Below are positions 18,362 to 25,538 of a stretch of DNA of 30,277 bases, one piece after another. The stretch's first letter is position 1, and each line of letters begins with the position of its first letter. Below the pieces are notes generated by a model, which did not search any database, was not told the origin of the DNA, and saw only the letters and a list, made by a program, of their open reading frames with translations. The position numbers and the translations under genes were made by a program. The DNA is from CBFGTV01 sp965652145 (GTDB lineage: Bacteria > Bacillota > Clostridia > Peptostreptococcales > Natronincolaceae), in NCBI GenBank assembly GCA_965652145.1, contig CBFGTV010000041.1:1-30277 (forward strand), written 5' to 3'.

Positions 18362-19192
18362 TCACCCACCAAAGGAAGAATATCTTCTGATTCCTTTATT
18401 CCACAACAATTTGATTAGAAAACCTAAGGTTATTATCCATAATACGGCCGATAAATACCCCTGCATCACTTCAGCATCACTTAATTTATTTAAATAGAGC
18501 TGAGTAGGAAAGAAAATTAAGTAATTAAATGGCAAAAATATTAGGAGCTTTCCAAATGTCCCTTCAATAAAGTCAAGGGGAAAAATGGCCCCAGATAAAA
18601 TTAAAGTTATTCCCTTAATTAAAACATTTAGGGAGCTAGTTTCCAATATCCAAAAAGATATCATTCCAATTAGGCAGCTCAATTGAAATGATATGATATA
18701 CGATAAAATTATGGCCACTACTACCATTAAAAAACTGCTTACACTGGGTATGATAACCCATAGCTGCATATTTCTCATTAGTATAGTAAATATAGCAATG
18801 GAAACAACAAAGGACAATAACTGCTGTGTTATTGAAAAAATCACCCGAATTCCCAGGTAATCATAGGGTTTTAACAGATAATAATTTATTTTTCCCGTCA
18901 AAATATCCATTTTTATGCTGTAGCCTGTTGAGGTGGCAGTAATGCCCCATTGTAATACATATACCAATAGGGCATAAGAGATCATTTCTATTAAACTATA
19001 CCCTGCAATATTTCCACTGACTATTTTTGATTGATTGAAAATATCAACGCCATAAACTGCCGGCCAAAATATCATATTTGAAAAAAGCGAGATCACACCT
19101 GTAAACAAGGAAATTAAAAAATTTCCCCTATACACCATTACGCTTTGAATTCCTAAGGTCACTGTACTAGCGGTTTTCTTTATTAAATTCAT
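18362..19192 (-). CDS. ABC-2 type permease subunit (COG4587-like)
   Basis: A 276-residue membrane protein with about six hydrophobic segments and the N-terminal pattern of ABC-2 permeases: a short amphipathic part before the first segment, then the cytoplasmic stretch KMDILTGKINYYLLKPYDYLG. That stretch has the same GxLxxxLLKP-like pattern as in the second permease (GGTLDHFLLKP), which supports a paired origin. A GAGGGTG site precedes the ATG at 19192. It follows the ATP-grasp gene after 53 bases, the largest gap inside this part of the operon. No ATPase is encoded next to it; the matching one is at the 3' end of the operon. Exporter role inferred from family and context. Confidence 0.86.
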   Translation of the reverse strand: MNLIKKTASTVTLGIQSVMVYRGNFLISLFTGVISLFSNMIFWPAVYGVDIFNQSKIVSGNIAGYSLIEMISYALLVYVLQWGITATSTGYSIKMDILTGKINYYLLKPYDYLGIRVIFSITQQLLSFVVSIAIFTILMRNMQLWVIIPSVSSFLMVVVAIILSYIISFQLSCLIGMISFWILETSSLNVLIKGITLILSGAIFPLDFIEGTFGKLLIFLPFNYLIFFPTQLYLNKLSDAEVMQGYLSAVLWIITLGFLIKLLWNKGIRRYSSFGG

Positions 19193-19245
19193 ATATACAC
19201 CCTCATAATCTATTGATTAAGTAAAACTGTTTGCTTTAGTAATCG

Positions 19246-20631
19246 TTAGTTAAATTCAGTTACGATACGTCTATTATAGAAGGCTATTCTGTCACAAAGA
19301 TTTTTTTGCTGTGCTGTTGTATCCGTTAAATCTTTTCCTGCGATTAAAACATAGACTTTTCCATATTTCAGCCCTTTTCCATCATACAGGCTGTTTATAT
19401 ACATTGAATGGAAATTAAGAATAAAATACCCCCTTCGGGTCCTTCTACTATAGGTTTCTTCCCCTAAGATATCAACCAATTGATTAAAATTCAAAGGAGT
19501 GATATATTTAAATTCAAACCATCTACCAATTACAACGGAAGGATTCCCCAACAAAGACCTTGCTCCATAAAAAAATGTAGATATATTAAAGCGAGCATTG
19601 ATGTCAATGGCATAGAATTCTCCCTCTTTAGTGGCAATTGTGTCAATTCCTACAACTCCCCTATATCCTATTTCTTGTATTAACTCACACAATTGAAGCG
19701 TGGCCTCCATATGCCTTGAAACATCTCGTAGTGGAACACTTGCTTCTGCCGGTATCTGTGAGCCGACAAAACTTCCTTCTTCCAGTATCTGACGACTACA
19801 ACCATAAGCATATATTTTATCTGATATCATAAATTGACAATTTAAGCTGAAAACCACCTCATACCACTTTTCTATTAAAATGTCGGCTTGGGCATCGGCA
19901 GTATTTTTTTCAATTAATTGACAGAATTGATTAAACTTATCCTCATGATCGATAACGACCAACCCTCCACCTCCTACACCAAACAGCTCTTTAACAACTA
20001 CCTGTCGGTTGTTGAAGTCTTTGTAAGTAACCTTAAGCTCACTTATATTTCTGCACAGCTTACCCTTGGGAACTGAAAAAGCTAATTTCTCTGCCAAATG
20101 TCTTGCCTGGGCCTTATCGTTTATATAGGCACAAATTTCAGCATTATCTGGAACCACTAAGGCTCCTATTTTTGAGGCTAGTTCAACCTCATCTGCTGTT
20201 ACACAGTAGGGAAGTAAATAGACATCTTGTTTCTTAAGCTTGGCTTTTTCAACTCGCTTGATCAGTCGGTCCATCATGGCCTGATCCTGTAAAATCAGTT
20301 GTGTTAAGGTATATTGCTCTTGGTCCTGAGAAACAACCTCAAAATATGGCAGGCCGATTCCAGCCTTGGTTAAGTATTGAAGGAACTCATCATCAAGGGA
20401 ACGCCGAAGAACCACTACATCTTTTTTAGTGGCAAGATATATAAAAAGCTCATCACAATACCTAAATAATCTTTGTTTTGAATGGTCTGTTATATAGGGA
20501 ATTTGAAACATATTTTCCTGATACCAATATTTTTCAGAATCAAAATTACCTAAAAAGATGACATTTCCTGGTTTTATATATCCGTCTGCCAACTTCTCAA
20601 GGGGAAAGGCCCTAATATCATCACCCCTCAT
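19246..20631 (-). CDS. ATP-grasp ligase
   Basis: A 461-residue ATP-grasp enzyme, a family that joins a carboxylate to an amine, thiol or other nucleophile through an acyl-phosphate. The N-terminal about 180 residues form a variable substrate domain. The ATP-grasp core shows the lysine strand VVVKELFGVGGGGLVVI (nucleotide loop with a glycine run), LIEKWYEVVFSLN, GVVGIDTI and the metal-binding FYAIDINARFN. I prefer the ATG at 20631 (MRGDDIRAF): it directly follows the upstream stop and is well spaced from AAGGAGAAGG. The C-terminus carries a basic stretch and an RRTRRGYFILNFHSMY strand. It is the second gene of the operon, after a SPASM enzyme. Substrates unknown; it could form an amide or ester in the product. 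Confidence 0.87.
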   Translation of the reverse strand: MRGDDIRAFPLEKLADGYIKPGNVIFLGNFDSEKYWYQENMFQIPYITDHSKQRLFRYCDELFIYLATKKDVVVLRRSLDDEFLQYLTKAGIGLPYFEVVSQDQEQYTLTQLILQDQAMMDRLIKRVEKAKLKKQDVYLLPYCVTADEVELASKIGALVVPDNAEICAYINDKAQARHLAEKLAFSVPKGKLCRNISELKVTYKDFNNRQVVVKELFGVGGGGLVVIDHEDKFNQFCQLIEKNTADAQADILIEKWYEVVFSLNCQFMISDKIYAYGCSRQILEEGSFVGSQIPAEASVPLRDVSRHMEATLQLCELIQEIGYRGVVGIDTIATKEGEFYAIDINARFNISTFFYGARSLLGNPSVVIGRWFEFKYITPLNFNQLVDILGEETYSRRTRRGYFILNFHSMYINSLYDGKGLKYGKVYVLIAGKDLTDTTAQQKNLCDRIAFYNRRIVTEFN

Positions 20632-20632
20632 A

Positions 20633-21709
20633 TTATTCCTTCTCCTTTTCAATTTTTAGTTCATTATGTCTTTTATGGTTCCAGCATAAAGGATCCGGGG
20701 CTAAATAGTCATGATAAACTTGATAAGCAGCACCTCTGCAGCCATAGCAATCTATTTGAAGCTCACATTGACCACATTCTCCCTTCACTAATTCATGGGC
20801 TCTCCTTAATTCCTGAATTACTTTGGAGCTTAAAATAATATTTTTCAGGCTTTCATTTCTAATATTTCCAACGGCTAAATCGATCCCGGAGCAGGGCTGA
20901 ACAGTGCCATCTGATTTAATATATAAACTATAGAGATGTCTGTTACAGGCCATATTGGCAAGGGGTGGATAAATACCATCCCACTTAATACCATATTCCT
21001 TTTCATCAATTTCACATAACTTTTTAAAGAGCTTCTTCAGTTTTTCTGAAGTTACATGAAGACCTTGATTACTACCACGCCCCTGGGGTGTAAGTACTTC
21101 AAAATAGGGGAGAAGCCCCTGATTTCTTGCCCATTTCCACATTTGTGGTACTTCTTCGTAATTATCATTACATATAATCGATGAGATTCCCAATAAATGA
21201 TTATCTCTACCATAGCCTGCAATCATTAAATGATTAATTGCCTTATCAATAATTTCTGCTGCTCTTTCATGTCCGCTTAAATAATTTTGTATTGCTGGCT
21301 TCGGGCTATTATATTTGATCACCACACCAACAGCCCTTGAATATAAAAAATGGGCCAAGTCCATGTCCAGATTGGTGCCATTGGTGAACATAACCGTGCT
21401 TAGCCCTTTATTATAGAGCATTTCAATAACTTCTTTCAGCTTTGGATAGAGTAGCGGCTCCCCTCCCCCCACAATAATAACCTTCTTAACCCCTAGATTC
21501 AGCCCCTGTTCAATTAAATTACATATTTCATGGAAACTCAGTTCATTTTGGAGGGAAACATTCTCATAAACATAACAGTAACGGCACCTAAAATTACAGC
21601 GTCTAGAAAGCTCAATATCCAAAGTTAAGAGTTTATTCCTATCACGGGATCGTTTAATCTCATCTTTAGTAAATTCCATCCCTAAGCCATTCAATAAATT
21701 TTTATTCAT
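20633..21709 (-). CDS. radical SAM/SPASM enzyme, first structural gene of the operon
   Basis: A 358-residue radical SAM protein starting at ATG 21709 (MNKNLLNGLGMEF), behind GGGAGG; an upstream in-frame ATG at 21781 lies in the leader without a ribosome site. The triad is C38-X3-C42-X2-C45 (RRCNFRCRYC), followed by GGGEPLLYP and FTNGTNLD. The C-terminus is a clear SPASM-type region: ACNRHLYSLYIKSDGTVQPC, then GECGQCELQIDCYGCRG and a final DPLCWN, together enough for auxiliary Fe-S clusters. SPASM enzymes often modify peptides, but no precursor peptide is seen here. Its position directly after the structured leader and the ATP-grasp gene that follows suggest an early step. Substrate unknown. 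Confidence 0.9.
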   Translation of the reverse strand: MNKNLLNGLGMEFTKDEIKRSRDRNKLLTLDIELSRRCNFRCRYCYVYENVSLQNELSFHEICNLIEQGLNLGVKKVIIVGGGEPLLYPKLKEVIEMLYNKGLSTVMFTNGTNLDMDLAHFLYSRAVGVVIKYNSPKPAIQNYLSGHERAAEIIDKAINHLMIAGYGRDNHLLGISSIICNDNYEEVPQMWKWARNQGLLPYFEVLTPQGRGSNQGLHVTSEKLKKLFKKLCEIDEKEYGIKWDGIYPPLANMACNRHLYSLYIKSDGTVQPCSGIDLAVGNIRNESLKNIILSSKVIQELRRAHELVKGECGQCELQIDCYGCRGAAYQVYHDYLAPDPLCWNHKRHNELKIEKEKE

Positions 21710-21746
21710 ATTTACCTCCCTATTACTTATTTTGTTTTGGGCGATC

Positions 21747-21787
21747 AAAAACAAAAAATAGTAAAGCATATATATGTGCATAGCTTT
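21747..21787 (-). terminator. candidate intrinsic terminator in the operon leader
   Basis: On the minus strand AAAGC (21783-21787) pairs with GCTTT (21763-21767), extended by two pairs across a bulge. It is followed after four bases by TTTTTTGTTTTT (21747-21758). It stands 38 bases before the first structural gene, so a transcript starting at loaP would have to read through it. The stem is short, so strength is uncertain. This is where an antitermination system would need a terminator. Confidence 0.45.
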
Positions 21788-21849
21788 GATTCATACTGGC
21801 TTAACATGTTGAATGGCGAATGGCTGGAAGCTTATTCCCAATCTTCACT

Positions 21850-21888
21850 AAAGCAGTAGTATCGTCAGTATTCACATACTATTACTTT
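21850..21888 (-). promoter_or_regulatory. imperfect leader hairpin 2
   Basis: Two 13-base arms (21850-21862 and 21876-21888) pair with one wobble and one mismatch around a 13-base loop. No T-run follows on the minus strand, so it is not a terminator. It lies between the stronger hairpin and the candidate terminator in the leader and may be part of the regulatory RNA. Confidence 0.4.
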
Positions 21889-21907
21889 ACCCTTATAACC
21901 TCATACT

Positions 21908-21940
21908 CAATTTAATTGGGCCGAAACACCAATTAAACTG
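21908..21940 (-). promoter_or_regulatory. strong leader hairpin with UUCG-containing loop
   Basis: On the minus strand CAGTTTAATTGG (21929-21940) pairs with CCAATTAAATTG (21908-21919): 12 pairs with a single G-U wobble. The loop is TGTTTCGGC. No T-run follows, so it is not a terminator for the operon. It sits about 110 bases after the loaP stop and upstream of the candidate terminator. LoaP proteins are known to recognise a hairpin in the leader RNA of the operons they control, so this is the best candidate site here; the link is inference. Confidence 0.5.
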
Positions 21941-22049
21941 CTTATGATTTTTTTGTGGCTTGTCCCTTGCCTAATTCCATTTTAATAGCCCTAATAGCTT
22001 TTAACAACTGGACAATTGTATAGTTATCTTATTTATTGAAATTACAATG

Positions 22050-22556
22050 TTAGTTTAGTTCGATTAGTTCCACCGCTAAATCAATTATCCTTAACTGATT
22101 CATAAATTGAAACAATACTTTGGCTCTTCCTTTACGTTTATCAACTGACTGAATCATTCCTTCCATTCCTTCTAACGGCCCCGACTTCACAATTATTTTT
22201 GAACTATAAATATAAATTTTTGACTCATCTATTACTTCATTGCGGTTAAGTAGTTTTAAAATCGGACGTATTTCTTCTTCCCTTATAACCGATAAGCTCC
22301 CATCATTACCCAACACCCTAATAATACTGGGTGTACTCTTTATAATTGTATAAACCTGGTCAGTCATCATTGTTCTAACTAATACATACCCCGGAAACAT
22401 TTTTTTCAAAGCAATATGGTACGATCCGCCTTTTCTTTCAGTTAATTTTCTTTTTGGAATAATAGAGTAAAGCACATCATTATCAAAATAGTAACTAAGA
22501 TATTTTTGAACCAACTCTTCTTTTCCAGTTTCTACAAATAAAGCATACCAATTCAT
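22050..22556 (-). CDS. loaP: LoaP-type specialised NusG antiterminator
   Basis: A 168-residue paralogue of the elongation factor NusG. It has an NGN domain (residues 1 to about 105, opening MNWYALFVETGKEE, with FPGYVLV at 54-60 and IIRVLG near 78-83) and a C-terminal KOW domain (about 120-165, VKSGPLEGMEGMI). The MNWYALFVETGKE start matches the LoaP group. In Bacillus, LoaP binds RNA polymerase and lets it read through terminators in long antibiotic operons. Here the gene is first in a run of 20 minus-strand genes and is followed by a structured leader, the expected arrangement. The ATG follows GGAGG by 10 bases. Its own promoter lies in the AT-rich upstream region. Confidence 0.92.
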   Translation of the reverse strand: MNWYALFVETGKEELVQKYLSYYFDNDVLYSIIPKRKLTERKGGSYHIALKKMFPGYVLVRTMMTDQVYTIIKSTPSIIRVLGNDGSLSVIREEEIRPILKLLNRNEVIDESKIYIYSSKIIVKSGPLEGMEGMIQSVDKRKGRAKVLFQFMNQLRIIDLAVELIELN

Positions 22557-23049
22557 TATTTATCAACCTCCAAATTGGTTTGTAATTTATCTCTATTAGT
22601 ATGATATGGAAATAAAAATTACACAATATAGCCATCAGTATAAGTTTTAATTAATAATGCTAAAAATCAATTCTAATTAACAAAAAAAGAAAAAATTTCC
22701 TGTTCTTAAAGATAGTTTTTTGTCAATTTTTAGAGGGACTATATCGTAATCTAGTTTCATAATCTTTAGATTATTTGTAATATATTAACTGTATCCTAAA
22801 ACAATATATTACTTTAACTAAACTCTATTGATAATCAATATTTAATTTTAATTACTATGCGTTAATTTTTTTACTTTTCAATTATACACAACAGGGAATA
22901 TAGTCGTTTAAAAAGAACTGTATACAATATCTAGTAAAAAGCAAAATAATTGGTAAATTATTGAATAGGAGGTGTGTGAAAGAGAGACTATTATGTTAAT
23001 TCAAAATTAGTCAATAATTAAACAACAATTCTTAAGAGAGGTGATTTAT
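22557..23049. other. AT-rich divergent intergenic region
   Basis: About 490 bases between loaP (minus) and the GNAT-like gene (plus), with no coding signal. On the minus strand a weak sigma-A-like pair is visible (TTGTGT at 22621-22626, 17 bases, CATACT at 22598-22603), and a better -10 alone, TATACT, at 22637-22642. Two small perfect palindromes occur: ATTGAT-A-ATCAAT at 22827-22839 and ATAATC-TTTA-GATTAT at 22759-22774, either of which could be an operator. On the plus strand a TACAAT -10-like element lies near 22920-22930 without a good -35. None of these is strong alone. Confidence 0.4.
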
Positions 23050-23512
23050 TTGAACAGTATTATTGAGCTTGTTAGACATGAAAAAAAATTTAATATCTAC
23101 GTTGAAGAAGTTGTAAAAAAAAAAATGTTTTACCATAATTGATAACATCCAGGGTAAAGGACACACGATAACAGCAAAAATCATAGAAAAAAAACTATTT
23201 ACATTTATTTTAAAAAAACAAGACCGTATTGTAGGTACAATTTGTATTGATGATATTAATTGGGAAAGTAGAAACGGATTTTTAAAGATTGGTATTATGC
23301 CCTATTACTATGATCTCCATTATCTTACACAGCTTAGGGAGCACATAAAATCAACATTATTATTTTGTAAAGACCAATTGAGATTAAATCGAATATGGAG
23401 TATATATTATACAAAACACACTCTTGCTTTGCCCATTATCGAATCATTTTTCGAGTTAGAAGGAACTTCAATAAATAAAGAATTCTTATATTGGGGATGT
23501 ACATTATTTTAA
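23050..23512 (+). pseudogene. GNAT-like acyltransferase, frameshifted at an 11-A run
   Basis: A TTG at 23050, behind AGAGGTG, opens a frame (LNSIIELVRHEKKF...) that stops at 23142. An 11-base A run at 23115-23125 precedes the stop. With one A fewer, the frame continues without a stop to 23512, giving about 153 residues (...CFTIIDNIQGKG, then RIVGTICIDDINWES, GFLKIGIMPYY, LRLNRIWSIYY). The layout looks like a small GNAT N-acyltransferase, judged by pattern only. The downstream 128 codons being clean argues that the frame is either very recently broken or restored by slippage. It points away from loaP and may be part of the same locus. Confidence 0.6.
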
Positions 23513-23658
23513 TAGAAATACTTTAAAAATTTGATTGAAAATGTGAAGTAAGGTAGAACTAAAAAAGATAAAATTTTTGGCTCTTAATAATGTACCTTTA
23601 TAAAATATTATCATTATTTTAAAAAAATAGCTTTCTACCAATTTAAGGGGGGAACATA

Positions 23659-24446
23659 ATGAATAATTTGTGTAGGATAGAATCAATACTTGATTCTTGG
23701 AAACGCTGTATATCAAAGGGGCTTGATCCAAATATACTTCATTTTAAAAAATCAAAACAAGATTTTACAACCTTACTACAAGACTATCAGAGCCTTATTG
23801 AAACATTTAATCAATTAATTGATAATATTAGTGCTTACATTGCAGAAGAGCACTATTTCCTTCTTTGTAATCAGACGGGTACTGTAATAGCTCAGAGGAG
23901 CAAAAAAAAATTCATAGTATAGATAACTTAATTGGCATTTCCTTTAACGAGGTCGATTTAGGTACAAATGCTATTTCTCTATCTATACTCTTTAATGAAC
24001 CAATTTACACAATCCCAAGCTATCATTATTGTAAGTTGATTGCCGATTGGTCCATGTATTGTCTTCCACTGAGGCTTTTAGACAGGAGTCAGTTCTATTT
24101 ATGCCTTATAACAGTAGAAGAAAACATAAAAAATGAATTGATGATAATTATAAATTTATTAAAATATCAAATTATTAATGAATATAACCTTACCTCACAA
24201 AAGAATATTCTGCCTTCAGAAAATATTAAGCTAACTAAGAGACAAATAGAGATATTAAAATATCTAGCAAGTGGTTTTACTGAAGAAGCTATAGGTATTA
24301 ATATGGGGATTAGTGTAAGCACAATTAAATATCATAAACAAAATATTTTTAAAAAACTTAATGCTGCATGTAGTATTGAGGCTATTATTAAAGCAATTAA
24401 GTATCATATTATTACTCTAAGTGATATCGATGAACTGTATAACTAG
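23659..24446 (+). pseudogene. GAF-LuxR type transcription regulator, frameshifted at a 9-A run
   Basis: The ATG at 23659 follows a GGGGGG site. The first frame (residues 1-87) begins with a pattern known from sigma-54-type and related regulators (SWKRCISKGLDPNI), runs into a GAF-like strand (HYFLLCNQTGTVIAQ) and stops at 23922, just after nine A at 23902-23910. With ten A the frame continues for another 178 codons: IGISFNEVDLGTNAIS and the rest of the GAF-like sensor domain, then a C-terminal LuxR helix-turn-helix (LTKRQIEILKYLASGFTEEA, then GISVSTIKYHKQNIFKKL). The whole would be about 262 residues. It is probably a ligand-responsive activator, perhaps of the divergent loaP operon; that target is inferred from position only. 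Confidence 0.75.
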
Positions 24447-24485
24447 CCAAAGACTGACCTACAGTTCTACAAAAAAATTATGAAG

Positions 24486-24509
24486 CCCTAAGGAAATCAT
24501 TCCTTAGGG
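24486..24509. terminator. bidirectional terminator between the LuxR and Fic genes
   Basis: A perfect 10-pair stem, CCCTAAGGAA (24486-24495) with TTCCTTAGGG (24500-24509), around the loop ATCA. It lies 40 bases after the LuxR-gene stop and 20 bases after the end of the restored Fic frame. T-rich stretches follow on both strands but are not immediately adjacent (TCCATTTT on plus, a 7-T run further out on minus). Confidence 0.65.
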
Positions 24510-24528
24510 TCCATTTTCCAAATCCATT

Positions 24529-25271
24529 TCAGAGAGCCGGTTCGCTGTTTGAACAATGGCTAAATAGCTCCAATTCCTCCTCAACATACCCTGCAAAAAG
24601 GCTGGTCATTGCCTCTGGCGTATCTTTTAACAGGTAGTCTGTAAAACAATCATAATATTTTTTTCTGTCCTGAAACTTAATATTGATGGAGGATAACCCC
24701 CTTTCATCAATTCAAAGTTCAGAAGCAGTCTCCCTGTTCGACCATTCCCATCCACAAAGGGATGGATTCCCTCAAACTTCAGATGAAAAAGTGCTACCTT
24801 TTCAATCAGGTGCATTCCATGATCTTGCCGATAATCCTTCAGGAGCTGCTCCATCAATAAAGGAACCAAATGGGGCTCAGGGGGCATCTTCACTGCACCC
24901 TGAATTGTCACCGGAATTCTTCTATAGGTCCCCTTATCCTGGGGACGATCCATTAAAACCAAGCTATGTACTTCTTTAATAGTTCGCTGGCATAAAGGCG
25001 TATCCTTTTGAACTAATTCCAGGATATAATTAAAGGCCTCCTTATGCCCAATAGCTTCCAGGTGCTCCTTTAGTGGCTTTTGAGCAATGGTAATCCCTTC
25101 TTGAAGTACAAGGGCTGTTTCCTGAAGGGTTAAGGTATTTCCTTCAATGGCATTGGAGTTATAGGTGAAATTAATCAGGAACTCATCCCTAAGTCGTGCC
25201 ACCTCTCCCGAAGTTAAGGGTCTCAGACTATTTAATTCTTTCAATAATTGATCAACCTTTGAAAACATCAT
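24529..25271 (-). pseudogene. Fic/DOC family AMP-transferase, frameshifted near the 3' end
   Basis: Fic proteins transfer AMP or another nucleotide group to target proteins. The uninterrupted part gives 214 residues with the inhibitory helix motif S39-NAI-E43-G44 near the N-terminus (class II arrangement, which blocks the active site) and a full catalytic motif HPFVDGNGRTGR at 170-181. After GGYPPS the frame runs into an unrelated tail and stops at 24627. A one-base shift at about 24690-24695 gives a family-like ending (INIKFQDRKKYYDCF ... YVEEELELF) that stops at 24529, for about 247 residues. A lost C in CCTCC is the simplest cause. The catalytic core is intact, so the shortened protein might still work. 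GAGGGG precedes two adjacent ATGs (25271, 25268). Confidence 0.8.
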
Positions 25272-25444
25272 GAATCCCCTCGAATTCTTTCATTATAGGA
25301 TCTTTTTCCATATTATAACCTAAATCAGAATAAAAAGCTATTTCATTTTTAGATTGCCAAAATATAGGTTGATATTAACAAAAAAACATATTTCATTTAT
25401 CTTCTGGCAAACAAGAAATTATTTAATTGTTTTTACATATTAAT

Positions 25445-25467
25445 AAAGGCCGATTGAGTCGGCCTTT
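25445..25467 (-). terminator. hairpin downstream of sigK, candidate terminator
   Basis: A 9-pair stem, AAAGGCCGA (25445-25453) with TCGGCCTTT (25459-25467), around TTGAG. It lies 72 bases after the sigK stop. The T-run is best on the plus strand (TTTTT), where no gene precedes it; on the minus strand the stem ends in TTT followed by ATTAATATG. The rest of the 267-base gap to the Fic gene is AT-rich without genes. Confidence 0.55.
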
Positions 25468-25538
25468 TTACATGCTTTTTTATCTTATTAGTTGAATGTA
25501 TTTTTTTATCACTTAGCTGTTTATCGACTGGTATGGCT

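Larger units (their letters stand above)
21710..22049 (-). other. structured leader between loaP and the biosynthetic genes
   Basis: A 340-base stretch without a convincing gene. In transcription order it holds a possible 12-codon micro-ORF (21942-21980), the strong hairpin (21908-21940), the imperfect hairpin (21850-21888), the candidate terminator (21747-21787) and the ribosome site of the first structural gene. It is by far the longest gap inside the operon, as expected for an antitermination control region. No strong sigma-A promoter was seen within it. Confidence 0.6.

Noticed and set aside
21710..22049. Precursor peptide for the SPASM enzyme
   Set aside because: Only a 12-codon micro-ORF is present, without Cys/Ser/Thr-rich core or leader-like features.
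22900..22940. Plus-strand promoter for the GNAT-like gene
   Set aside because: A TACAAT-like -10 is visible but no acceptable -35 at 16-18 bases; AT-richness makes such matches frequent.
23504..23731. Minus-strand 75-codon open frame
   Set aside because: Overlaps the plus-strand LuxR start, has a low-complexity hydrophobic product and no ribosome site.
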